Positions 1-6,406 are shown, counted from the stretch's first letter. The stretch is DNA of 10,622 nucleotides from CALJEL01 sp041082235 (GCA_041082235.1 JBDOIG010000274.1:1-10622); one strand, 5' to 3'. The notes: generated from the letters alone by a model not told the origin. Program-made: numbers and translations.

Positions 1-13
1 ACCTTATGTTTGT

Positions 14-91
14 TGGGGCGAGCGATGGGGCTCGAACCCACAACCCCTGGAGCCACAGTCCAGTGCTCTGACCAGTTGAGCTACGCTCGCC
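14..91 (-). tRNA. tRNA-His (GTG anticodon)
   Basis: The minus strand folds into a full cloverleaf. The anticodon GTG (plus-strand CAC at 54-56) sits in a CTGGA/TCCAG stem, and a GGTTCGA-type T-loop is present. The extra 5' G (position 91) faces the discriminator C (position 17), which is the G-1:C73 pair diagnostic of tRNA-His, and the 3' CCA is encoded (14-16). The 5' end lies only 9 nt after the stop codon of the small membrane protein at 101-217 on the same strand, so the two may share a transcript. Confidence 0.97.
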
Positions 92-100
92 ATCTATGTG

Positions 101-217
101 TTAATGGCCGCCCTTTTTGTGCTTCTCCTGAATCCTAAAATAAATAACAAACAGGAGTGCCACAATAAAGATAACAGCAGCCATGAGTACCACAATATCC
201 ATACCTTTAATTTCCAT
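101..217 (-). CDS. 38-aa single-span membrane protein, unknown function
   Basis: The reading frame encodes a 38-residue protein. It has a short N-terminus (MEIKGMD), one hydrophobic segment at about residues 8-27, and a basic tail ending KHKKGGH, so the N-terminus is probably outside and the basic C-terminus in the cytoplasm. A GAGGA ribosome binding site lies just before the ATG. The start is 14 nt downstream of the stop of another small membrane protein, which suggests a two-gene unit. The size and layout recall small accessory subunits of membrane complexes such as CcoQ- or CydX-like peptides, but no specific motif supports either. The function is not recognised. Confidence 0.66.
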   Translation of the reverse strand: MEIKGMDIVVLMAAVIFIVALLFVIYFRIQEKHKKGGH

Positions 218-231
218 CTATTCCTCACTAT

Positions 232-403
232 CTAAAGGAGTTTAAAGTATGCCAAAAATAAAATGCCCACTGAGAAAGTTATAGCCAAAAGGGCTGATAT
301 AATATTTACATCTTTAGTAAAAAGTGATCCTATAGCAATAGTTGTTAACAAATATTTTGCGACATCAAAGAAGACTTTTGCAAGTTCTTTTTTTATTTTT
401 CAT
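232..403 (-). CDS. small two-span membrane protein with disrupted or non-standard start
   Basis: A frame ending at the TAG at 232-234 reads KELAKVFFDVAK, then two hydrophobic segments separated by a TKD turn, ending AYFKLL, for about 52-56 residues. The pattern recalls small membrane proteins that begin MKKEL (DUF6722-like, from memory). No ATG, GTG or TTG opens this frame at the right place. The ATG at 401-403 is one base out of frame because of a run of seven A (387-394 region on the complementary strand). The in-frame codon where the family would start MKKEL is ATA (394-396). Possible explanations are a sequencing error, a real frameshift, transcript slippage on A7, or an ATA start. A TTGACA -35 box lies upstream. 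Confidence 0.55.
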
Positions 404-408
404 AATTT

Positions 409-438
409 AACTTATCAAGTTGTTTATATCTTTGTCAA
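409..438 (-). promoter_or_regulatory. possible promoter of the small membrane protein pair
   Basis: The minus strand has a perfect TTGACA at 433-438. At 17-18 bp spacing only weak -10 candidates follow (ATAAGT or TAAGTT, within 409-415). Initiation from them would fall at about the ATG at 401-403, giving a nearly leaderless message. The -35 box is convincing and the -10 is not. Confidence 0.3.
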
Positions 439-471
439 TAACGAAGCTTTGAGGGCGCTTTGCCCAGGAAC

Positions 472-561
472 TTTGAGGGACGAGCCCCTCAAACTCCCCA
501 TTTAAATAAAAATTTTAATTTCATATTTAGGGTTTCAAAAGGGCGAAGCCCCTTTGAGTTC
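472..561. repeat. composite palindromic element, copy 1, abutting tRNA-Arg(TCT)
   Basis: Two palindromes flank an AT-rich spacer. The first, at 472-493, has TTTGAGGG and CCCTCAAA arms. The second, at about 534-557, pairs CAAAAGGGC with GCCCCTTTG around a GAA loop. The same order recurs at 6500-6585 and 7523-7617. The right module ends 4 nt from the encoded CCA of tRNA-Arg(TCT), so on the minus strand it lies immediately downstream of the tRNA and could act as a terminator. An extra TTTGAGGG occurs at 448-455. Confidence 0.7.
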
Positions 562-638
<77 letters not shown>

Positions 639-641
639 AAA

Positions 642-719
642 TGGTCGGGGCGAGTGGATTTGAACCACCGACCCCCTGCTCCCAAGGCAGGTGCGCTAAC
701 CGGGCTGCGCTACGCCCCG
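642..719 (-). tRNA. tRNA-Pro (TGG anticodon)
   Basis: Cloverleaf on the minus strand with acceptor CGGGGCG/CGCCCCG, discriminator A and encoded CCA. The anticodon TGG is plus-strand CCA at 682-684. The gene begins 21 nt after the purE stop and precedes tRNA-Arg(TCT) in the same direction, so a purE-tRNA-Pro-tRNA-Arg transcript is likely. Confidence 0.97.
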
Positions 720-740
720 AAATAGAGTCTGGATATAAAC

Positions 741-1247
741 CTATTTCTGACCTTTGCTCTCTGTTATCAAAGAGGAAGCGTCTATTTTTTCAATATCCTC
801 TGCCAGTTTTTCTCTGTATGACTTTAACCTTTTCTGAAGTTTCTGGTCTTTAAGTCCAAGGATCTCTGCTGCAAGTATTGCAGCATTCTTTGCGCCAGCC
901 TTTCCTATTGCCATGGTTGCCACAGGTACACCACCTGGCATCTGTGCAATGCTTAAAAGGGCATCCATTCCATTCAATGGAGATGAATTCACAGGTACTC
1001 CTATCACAGGCAATATGGTATGGGCTGCTATGACACCTGGAAGGGCTGCAGCCATGCCAGCCATTGCTATTATCACCTCTACTCCGTCTTTCTCAGCCTC
1101 CTTAATGATCCTTATAACCCTTTCAGGAGACCTGTGGGCTGAGGCAACCTCAATCCTGTAAGGAATACCGAACTCCTCAAGGAGTTTTACAGTCTCCCTT
1201 GCAAGTGTAAGGTCTGATTCACTTCCTGTTATTACAAGGACCTTCAT
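741..1247 (-). CDS. purE: N5-carboxyaminoimidazole ribonucleotide mutase PurE
   Basis: Cytoplasmic purine-synthesis enzyme that converts N5-CAIR to 4-carboxy-AIR. The 168-aa length fits class I PurE. Visible motifs are GSESD (residues 8-12, substrate phosphate and ribose binding), SAHRSP (36-41, carrying the catalytic His), AGMAAALPG (63-71), PVIGVP (80-85) and the MPGGVPVATMAIG stretch (103-115). Most class I enzymes read AGGAAHLPG in the third motif, so Ala68 stands where His is usual. The ATG has an AGGAGG site 7 nt upstream. It follows prmC after 53 nt, and two tRNAs follow it. No purK is visible in the window. Confidence 0.95.
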   Translation of the reverse strand: MKVLVITGSESDLTLARETVKLLEEFGIPYRIEVASAHRSPERVIRIIKEAEKDGVEVIIAMAGMAAALPGVIAAHTILPVIGVPVNSSPLNGMDALLSIAQMPGGVPVATMAIGKAGAKNAAILAAEILGLKDQKLQKRLKSYREKLAEDIEKIDASSLITESKGQK

Positions 1248-1300
1248 AAAAGCCTCCTGTACTGGGTCGACAAAAATGTTATGGTTTCAGAGGCATAACT

Positions 1301-2146
1301 TTAATCCTGGCACTTTAAAACCCGCTCAATACCAGAGAAGTCTTTCATCACCGATACGTCCTTGAACTTATATAATTTTGCCAGAGATATGAGATCTTTG
1401 TAAAGCCCTTGACCGAGCTCAAGGATAAGCCATCCACCAGGGTTAATGTATTGAGATGCCTTGTCAAATATCTTTCTGTAATAATCCAGTCCATCCCTTC
1501 CTCCATCAAGTGCCTCAGGAGGCTCCCAGTCTCTGACCTCTGGTTCAAGAAAGGGTATCTCCTCACGCCTAATGTAAGGAGGATTTGCAGTAATAATATC
1601 AAATTTAAGCCCTCTATCTTCAAGAGGCTCAAAGAGACTGCCTTTTAAAAAGATAACATTTTTTATATTGTTTATCTCTGCATTGGTTGTTGCAAGGTTT
1701 ATCGCCTCCTGAGATATATCTGTTCCATAAACTATTGCTGAGATCAGTGCCTTTGCAATTGCTATGGCAATACAACCACTGCCTGTGCACAGGTCAAGGA
1801 CATGAAGTCTTTCTGAATTTAATTTCTTTGCCTCATTAATTGCCTCTATCGCAAGGAGTTCGGTTTCAGGCCTTGGTATAAGAACACCTTTCCTGGTTAT
1901 AATCTTCAGATCAAGAAAATAAGTATAACCAAGGATGTACTGCAAAGGCTCACGCCTTAAACGCCTTTCAAGAATGCTATTGAGTTCTGAAAGCTCAGGC
2001 CCTCTTATCTCTGGGTTATCTCTATATATTGAGACAGTATCAATCCCTATATGTGAGAGCATCTCCTCTGATTCTTTTTCAGGAAATCTGATGCCAGCAG
2101 CCCTGAGCTTTTCTACTGCCTGCCTGAGCCACTGAAGGCTATTCAT
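1301..2146 (-). CDS. prmC: peptide chain release factor N5-glutamine methyltransferase PrmC (HemK)
   Basis: S-adenosylmethionine-dependent methyltransferase that modifies the glutamine of the GGQ motif in release factors. The 281-aa form has an N-terminal helical domain (about 1-75), REPLQYILG (65-73), PRPETE (91-96), the SAM-binding loop DLCTGSGC (118-125) and the catalytic NPPY (188-191). The chosen ATG overlaps the prfA stop region by 8 nt (ATGAATAG) and gives the standard N-terminus MNSLQWLRQA. A start 48 nt further upstream is open but would lie deep inside prfA. Position directly after its substrate gene prfA is the classic arrangement. Confidence 0.95.
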   Translation of the reverse strand: MNSLQWLRQAVEKLRAAGIRFPEKESEEMLSHIGIDTVSIYRDNPEIRGPELSELNSILERRLRREPLQYILGYTYFLDLKIITRKGVLIPRPETELLAIEAINEAKKLNSERLHVLDLCTGSGCIAIAIAKALISAIVYGTDISQEAINLATTNAEINNIKNVIFLKGSLFEPLEDRGLKFDIITANPPYIRREEIPFLEPEVRDWEPPEALDGGRDGLDYYRKIFDKASQYINPGGWLILELGQGLYKDLISLAKLYKFKDVSVMKDFSGIERVLKCQD

Positions 2147-3206
2147 TGATCTCTTTAAGTGCCTCTGCCTGGTAATGGGTAATAAGGCTGTCAATTATCT
2201 CATCAAGATTCCCATCAAGTATATCCTGCAATTTATAAAGGGTAAGCCCTATCCTGTGATCTGTAACCCTGTTCTGAGGGAAATTATATGTCCTGATCCT
2301 TTCAGAGCGTTCTGCTGTACCGACCTGCTGGCGTCTTTCCGCTGCCCTCTCCTCTTCTTTCTTTTGTCTCTCCATCTCCAGAAGTTTTGCCCTGAGTACC
2401 TTCATTGCCTTTTCTTTATTCTTTAACTGAGACCTCTCATCCTGACACTGAACAGTTATACCTGTTGGAATATGAACTATCCTCACAGCAGAATAAGTTG
2501 TATTCACGCTCTGACCACCGTGGCCTGAAGAGCAGAAGGTATCAATCCTCAGGTCTTTTTCATCTATCTTCACATCCACTTCTTCTGCCTCTGGAAGTAT
2601 GGCAACTGTGGCAGTTGATGTGTGTATCCTTCCTCCTGCCTCCGTGACAGGTATTCTCTGAACCCTGTGAACACCGCTTTCATATTTAAGCCTGCTGAAG
2701 GCACCCCTTCCCTGAATTGTAGCAATTACCTCTTTTATACCACCAAGACCTGTAGCATTCATATCTATTATCTCAACCTTCCATCTCTTTGATTCAGCAT
2801 ATCTTGAATACATCCTCAGGAGATCAGCAGCAAAGAGCGCTGCCTCTTCACCACCTGTCCCAGCCCTGATCTCAAGTATGACATTTTTTTCATCTCTCGG
2901 GTCCTTAGGAATAAGAAGAAGTTTTAGTTCTTCTTCCAGTAAAGGCTTTCTTTCTTTTAAGTAAGATAGTTCTGCCTGGGCAAGTTCTCTCAGGTCTCCA
3001 TCCCCACCTTTAAGGATTTCCTCAGCTTCCTCAATTTCCTTAAGAACTTTTCTGTATTCTCTAATCTTTTCAATCAGGGGTTGTAATTCTGCCTGCTCCT
3101 TTGAATACTTCTGATATTTCTGCGGATCAGAGAACACAGAGGGCTCAACAAGAAGCTTTGTAAGCTCCTCATATTTTTGTTCGAGGGCTATGAGTTTGTC
3201 AAGCAC
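2139..3206 (-). CDS. prfA: peptide chain release factor 1
   Basis: Class I release factor that recognises UAA and UAG and triggers peptide release on the ribosome. The 355-aa length is typical. It has an N-terminal helical domain, the RF1-type PxT codon-recognition tripeptide as PVT (186-188) within RIPVTEAGGRIHTS, and the catalytic GGQ (230-232) in SSGHGGQSVNTT. The PxT motif rather than SPF marks it as RF1, not RF2. The start is GTG (3204-3206), preceded by a GAGG site about 11 nt upstream. It follows yqhQ by 18 nt and overlaps prmC. Confidence 0.96.
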   Translation of the reverse strand: MLDKLIALEQKYEELTKLLVEPSVFSDPQKYQKYSKEQAELQPLIEKIREYRKVLKEIEEAEEILKGGDGDLRELAQAELSYLKERKPLLEEELKLLLIPKDPRDEKNVILEIRAGTGGEEAALFAADLLRMYSRYAESKRWKVEIIDMNATGLGGIKEVIATIQGRGAFSRLKYESGVHRVQRIPVTEAGGRIHTSTATVAILPEAEEVDVKIDEKDLRIDTFCSSGHGGQSVNTTYSAVRIVHIPTGITVQCQDERSQLKNKEKAMKVLRAKLLEMERQKKEEERAAERRQQVGTAERSERIRTYNFPQNRVTDHRIGLTLYKLQDILDGNLDEIIDSLITHYQAEALKEINE

Positions 3207-3224
3207 TGTTATCTTACCTCAGTT

Positions 3225-4250
3225 TTAAATTTCAGTGCCTTTTGTCCCTGTGTTGCTGAAAGATAGGGCCTCTTTTAGAGCCACAATTGCAACTTCTAAT
3301 TGATCGCTGTCTGGCTCTCTTGTTGTTAATCTCTGGAGTCCAAGCCCTGGCACGATAAATATCCTGACTATGTGATTATTACCATATCTTGATGATATCT
3401 TGAGTATCTCATAAGAAAGCCCTGCTATTAAGGGTATAAGGACAATCCTTGACATAAACTTTTCAAAGAGGGTGAAGTCTTTAGGGATCGTACTAAAGAC
3501 CAGTATGCTTATTAACATTACTATCATGAGGAAACTCGTTCCACATCTTGGATGAGATGGGCTGAAACCTTTTACCTCATCTATCTCAAGCCTTTTTCCT
3601 GCCTCATAGGCATGAATTACCTTATGCTCCGCTCCATGATATTCAAATATCCTTCTCATATCCTTCCACAATCCAACCGCAACTATATACATAAGGAAGA
3701 TAATTATCCTTATAAACCCATCAACAAGATTAAAGATTAACTGACTTTCTGAAACAGAGCTGAATATATGGCCCAGCAACTTTGTAAGATAAACGGGCAA
3801 AAAGAGAAAAAGTCCGATCGCAATTAAACAGGCAAAAAGCACGGTTACAGCTATGGAGAAGGTGCCAAAAGTTTTTTCTTTGTTCCCTTCACTGGCACTC
3901 CCCGAAATCTCACGATTTTTTTGGGATGCCGTTTTTTCTTCACCTGCCACAGAGGCAGAGAACTCCAGCGCCTTCAGGCCAAGCCTCAGGGTCTCACAGA
4001 GGATAATCGTTCCCCTGATTAATGGGAGTTTCCAGAAGGTGCTTAATCCCTTCAGTTGTTCTTTTTTTGTCCTGATATCTCCATCAGGGCTCCTTACAGC
4101 AACACTCCACCCTTCAGGTGCCTTCATCATGACACCTTCAATCACTGCCTGCCCCCCAACCTGTTTTGGTTTTTCAGCAGTAAGGTTTAAGAGCCAGTTA
4201 CTGAGAAATATTATTGACCTTTTAAGCATCCTATGGGAACCCCTTTGCAT
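3225..4250 (-). CDS. yqhQ: DUF1385 (YqhQ-type) membrane protein
   Basis: Member of the DUF1385/YqhQ family, predicted to be a metal-dependent membrane protein without a proven reaction. Family signatures are GGQAVIEGVMMK (32-43), YHGAEHKVIHAYE (204-216) and HPRCGTSFL (233-241). The His, Glu and Cys residues there could bind a metal. Hydrophobic segments occur at about 129-152, 175-195, 238-254 and 268-283. A poorly conserved charged Lys/Glu/Ser stretch at 104-127 separates the N-terminal part from the first membrane span. An alternative ATG at 4229 has better Shine-Dalgarno spacing (AAGGGG) and would remove 7 residues. The gene lies between rpmE and prfA, where this family commonly sits. Confidence 0.9.
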   Translation of the reverse strand: MQRGSHRMLKRSIIFLSNWLLNLTAEKPKQVGGQAVIEGVMMKAPEGWSVAVRSPDGDIRTKKEQLKGLSTFWKLPLIRGTIILCETLRLGLKALEFSASVAGEEKTASQKNREISGSASEGNKEKTFGTFSIAVTVLFACLIAIGLFLFLPVYLTKLLGHIFSSVSESQLIFNLVDGFIRIIIFLMYIVAVGLWKDMRRIFEYHGAEHKVIHAYEAGKRLEIDEVKGFSPSHPRCGTSFLMIVMLISILVFSTIPKDFTLFEKFMSRIVLIPLIAGLSYEILKISSRYGNNHIVRIFIVPGLGLQRLTTREPDSDQLEVAIVALKEALSFSNTGTKGTEI

Positions 4251-4260
4251 CCTGAAAATT

Positions 4261-4285
4261 ATAAAGACCCTTTCCGGGCCTTTAT
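4261..4285 (-). terminator. hairpin between rpmE and yqhQ
   Basis: On the minus strand ATAAAGGCCC pairs with GGGTCTTTAT (one G-T pair) around a five-base loop. It lies 27 nt after rpmE and 11 nt before the yqhQ ATG. Only a short T4 stretch follows, so it may be a weak terminator, an attenuator, or an mRNA-processing structure that sets L31 output against the downstream genes. Confidence 0.45.
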
Positions 4286-4311
4286 AATTCCTAAATAGAG
4301 TTGTCTGATTG

Positions 4312-4530
4312 CTATTTTTCTGCTTTAGCTTCTTTCTTTGCGTATTTCTTCCTGAACTTTTCTACCCTTCCTTCCACATCCATGATCTTTTCCTTTCCAG
4401 TATAAAAGGGATGGCACTTTGAACAGACATCAACTCTAAGAACAGGTTTTGTTGACCTTGTTACAAAGGTCTCTCCACAGGCACATATAACCTTTGCCTC
4501 TTTATACTCTGGATGGATTCCTTCTTTCAC
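4312..4530 (-). CDS. rpmE: 50S ribosomal protein L31 (bL31, zinc-binding form)
   Basis: Large-subunit ribosomal protein of 72 residues that bridges to the small subunit. The N-terminus MKEGIHPEYKEA is canonical and the frame carries CACG and CSKCHPFYTG, giving the four Cys of the zinc-binding (C+) form. The basic tail is KFRKKYAKKEAKAEK. I chose the GTG at 4528-4530 because a perfect GGAGG (4537-4541) lies 6 nt before it and the protein then begins as the family does. The ATG five codons upstream would place that GGAGG inside the gene. It is the first gene of the rpmE-yqhQ-prfA-prmC-purE run. Confidence 0.96.
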   Translation of the reverse strand: MKEGIHPEYKEAKVICACGETFVTRSTKPVLRVDVCSKCHPFYTGKEKIMDVEGRVEKFRKKYAKKEAKAEK

Positions 4531-4536
4531 AATCAA

Positions 4537-4541
4537 CCTCC
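4537..4541 (-). promoter_or_regulatory. Shine-Dalgarno site fixing the rpmE GTG start
   Basis: GGAGG on the minus strand, 6 nt before the GTG at 4528-4530. It decides between that start and the in-frame ATG at 4543-4545. Confidence 0.8.
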
Positions 4542-4554
4542 ACATATTTATTTT

Positions 4555-4573
4555 TTGAAGGAAAAACCTTCAA
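4555..4573 (-). other. hairpin in the rpmE leader
   Basis: TTGAAGG and CCTTCAA form a perfect 7-bp stem around a five-base loop, 13 nt upstream of the rpmE Shine-Dalgarno site. It could take part in control of L31 translation. No known L31 leader motif was recognised. Confidence 0.35.
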
Positions 4574-4607
4574 TTTGATCTCCTTGCAGCAAGCTGTAGC
4601 TAATACT

Positions 4608-4636
4608 ATTTTAACAGGTTAGATGATAATTTTAAA
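4608..4636 (-). promoter_or_regulatory. possible rpmE promoter
   Basis: On the minus strand TAAAAT is preceded by TG one base upstream (extended -10, 4608-4616). A TTTAAA (4631-4636) matching four of six -35 bases lies at 17 bp spacing. It would give a leader of about 70 nt containing the hairpin at 4555-4573. Confidence 0.38.
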
Positions 4637-4661
4637 AGGCCTCCACGTTTTTTCTAAATCT

Positions 4662-5690
4662 CTATTGAGCCCTCAACTCTCTTTTAAGGAGGTCCTTTAC
4701 CTCATCAAGCCTTGAGGCTCTAAATAGCTCTACTATATTATCTCTTAGATAAAGGGCCTTTTTGTAAGCCTCTTTTCTTGTAATCTCAATCAGGGACATG
4801 TCTCCTTCCCTGACAACATCTATTAATGAAGGATATATAATTAACCTGTAACCTTCCATGAAATCTACATATAGCCTCAACATTTCAATATCTCCCTTTT
4901 CAAGGGCTGACTTTATAGGACCATAATCTGATGTATCAGCAAGCGTATCCTTCAGTGCCCTCAAGATGAGTTCTATCCTTCTTTCTTTTATATTTGAGAT
5001 GAGATCATTCCAGTCATGGATGTCTTCAACCGCCTCTGCAATCTCATGATAGAGGAGCATCTCAGAATATCTAAGTGCCAGTCCATCAAGCCTTTTTTCA
5101 AAGTCTTCATCAGGAGGCCCCTCCTGAATTAAGCCATACCTCTGAAATACACCCCTTATATAAGGGTCTTCCTTAGTGCGAAGATTGATAAATTTTTCCC
5201 AGAGAAGCGACTTAAGTGGTTCAATTCTTATGAAGATGCACCTTCCCTGAAGCATTGCAACGGATGAGAAAAGGTCCCTTATAAGCTCTTCTCTGGCTAC
5301 ATAGACAGTGTAATCATTGACCTCCTTTTTATCCTGAAGTCTTGATATAAAAAAGGTCGGCTTCATATAAAGTCCATAGCCAGCACCATAGATATATCCT
5401 TCTTTGTTTAATAGTTCGTTGAGGGCGGTAACATCAAAGGGGCTATAAAGGTTATCATTTAATTTAACAGACCGGAGGTCTCTGCTCTCAAGGGTCTTCC
5501 ACAGGGATTCTTTCTCGGATATCCATTTCATAATCTTTTCCTGGGCAATTGGTTGCCAGGGCTTAAGCCCCATCTCAGACCTGTAAAGTTCCCTCATCCT
5601 CATCAAAAGACCACAGACAGAAAAATATCCCCAGTACCTGGCATCTGATACATCACAGTTAAACTTCACAGTTCTGAGGAGCTCATCCAT
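4662..5690 (-). CDS. uncharacterised 342-aa protein (Sfum_1244-like family)
   Basis: Soluble, charged, largely helical protein with no signal peptide or membrane span. The N-terminal block NCDVSDARYWGYFSVCGLLMRMRELYRSE, which I quote only by its ends NCDVSDARYWGY and RMRELYRSE, followed by GLKPWQPI, resembles from memory a conserved hypothetical family of Deltaproteobacteria and Nitrospirota sometimes labelled Sfum_1244. The middle part carries YHEIAEAVED, a possible HE-type metal-binding pair, but no known enzyme signature. I chose the second Met (5690) because AGGGG stands 6 nt before it, while it touches the first ATG at 5696. The gene is divergent from the 168-aa gene and 131 nt upstream of rpmE in the same direction. 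Function unknown. Confidence 0.82.
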   Translation of the reverse strand: MDELLRTVKFNCDVSDARYWGYFSVCGLLMRMRELYRSEMGLKPWQPIAQEKIMKWISEKESLWKTLESRDLRSVKLNDNLYSPFDVTALNELLNKEGYIYGAGYGLYMKPTFFISRLQDKKEVNDYTVYVAREELIRDLFSSVAMLQGRCIFIRIEPLKSLLWEKFINLRTKEDPYIRGVFQRYGLIQEGPPDEDFEKRLDGLALRYSEMLLYHEIAEAVEDIHDWNDLISNIKERRIELILRALKDTLADTSDYGPIKSALEKGDIEMLRLYVDFMEGYRLIIYPSLIDVVREGDMSLIEITRKEAYKKALYLRDNIVELFRASRLDEVKDLLKRELRAQ

Positions 5691-5741
5691 ACCCATCCCC
5701 TATAATTATAACCTACTTTTTCAGCTTAAAAACCTCCCTCA

Positions 5742-5779
5742 TATCCAGGATACAGGATAATCTAAAAGTCTGTATCCTG
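5742..5779. promoter_or_regulatory. operator-like inverted and direct repeats between divergent genes
   Basis: CAGGATACAG (5746-5755) and CTGTATCCTG (5770-5779) are a perfect 10-bp inverted repeat with a 14-nt spacer. Within it CAGGATA occurs twice in tandem (5746-5752 and 5753-5759) and its complement TATCCTG once (5773-5779). TATCC-A-GGATA (5742-5752) is a second, tight palindrome. The block lies just upstream of the extended -10 at 5789-5797 and between two divergent starts, as expected for the binding site of a dimeric regulator. No regulator gene is identifiable nearby. Confidence 0.55.
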
Positions 5780-5788
5780 ACCATTTCG

Positions 5789-5797
5789 TGATATAAT
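5789..5797 (+). promoter_or_regulatory. extended -10 promoter of the 168-aa gene
   Basis: TGATATAAT is a perfect extended -10 element (TGnTATAAT). No good -35 box lies at 17 bp, which extended -10 promoters tolerate. Transcription would start near 5803, leaving a short leader with GGAGG close to the ATG at 5819. Confidence 0.65.
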
Positions 5798-5818
5798 GAC
5801 TGATGAGGAGGTATAATC

Positions 5819-6325
5819 ATGGCTGATATAGCTAAGTTAATTACGGTTGAGTATATTAATGGTGTTTTTAAAGAGGGACGACCTGTGGAGGAGATTATAG
5901 GAGACCTTGAAAACAGGGGATTTGAGCTTGGCCAGATAGTAGATGATCTGGACGGATTTGAGGGTGAAAGCATTGTAAAAGAGTCTTTACGGATATTGAA
6001 GACCTGTCCAATGACAGGGCTTCTTAATGAGCTTAAGAGGCTTAATAATGGTGAGCTGCCACAGTATTTTAAAGATGTAGTAAATCAATATAAGACAAGG
6101 TATCCAAGAAGGGCAGGTATTCTCCATCCCCTCTGCATTGTTCATCAGATTGTAAGAAAGACCTTTGGAATGAATAAGGATAAATATTTTGAGCAGATTG
6201 CCTGCAGGAGCGCTTCCTCTGGAGAGGTGGTATTCTGTGAAGATGGCCTTGTGATGGCTGGGCTCAGTGAGGATGAGGCAAGAAGTTTAATTGCAAATTA
6301 TGCCTGCCTTTATTATCTCGGATAG
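5819..6325 (+). CDS. uncharacterised 168-aa Cys/His-bearing protein
   Basis: The only complete plus-strand gene. Evidence for reality is a strong GAGGAGG ribosome binding site, an extended -10 promoter, codon use like its neighbours, and a hairpin right after the stop. The N-terminal half is acidic and helical (about 1-60). The C-terminal half holds the striking segments LHPLCIVHQIVRKTF (102-116), IACRSASSGEVVFCEDG (127-143) and YACLYYLG (161-168). Cysteines are at 63, 106, 129, 140 and 163, with His at 103 and 109, so a metal, Fe-S or heme site or a redox pair is possible. No signal peptide or membrane span. No family was recognised. It is divergent from the 342-aa unknown gene across an operator-like repeat. 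Confidence 0.85.
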   Translation: MADIAKLITVEYINGVFKEGRPVEEIIGDLENRGFELGQIVDDLDGFEGESIVKESLRILKTCPMTGLLNELKRLNNGELPQYFKDVVNQYKTRYPRRAGILHPLCIVHQIVRKTFGMNKDKYFEQIACRSASSGEVVFCEDGLVMAGLSEDEARSLIANYACLYYLG

Positions 6326-6328
6326 AGA

Positions 6329-6350
6329 TTTGAGGGACTCCGTCCTCAAA
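6329..6350 (+). terminator. hairpin after the 168-aa gene; partial copy of the palindromic repeat
   Basis: TTTGAGGGAC and GTCCTCAAA pair with one bulged base, 3 nt after the stop codon. It is the left module of the composite element seen at 472, 6500 and 7523. A T-run is lacking, so it may work as a weak or bidirectional terminator. Confidence 0.5.
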
Positions 6351-6388
6351 CTCCGTTTAATATAATTCTAACCATAGTTTTTGGTAGC

Positions 6389-6406
6389 CGCACCCTTTAG
6401 GGTGCG
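6389..6406. repeat. perfect 8-bp-arm palindrome in convergent intergenic region
   Basis: CGCACCCT and AGGGTGCG are separated by two bases. Flanking TTGGT (6381-6385) and ACCAA (6416-6420) can pair outside it, giving a longer interrupted stem. Its sequence differs from the TTTGAGGG family. Confidence 0.55.

Noticed and set aside
263..505. 80-aa plus-strand frame
   Set aside because: Antisense to the small membrane protein at 232-403 and running into repeat copy 1; no ribosome binding site and no sensible composition.
1348..1632. 94-aa minus-strand frame inside prmC
   Set aside because: Overlaps prmC in another frame; prmC has all family motifs.
2147..2194. Upstream ATG for PrmC
   Set aside because: Lies 56 nt inside prfA without family resemblance; the ATG overlapping the prfA stop gives the normal N-terminus.
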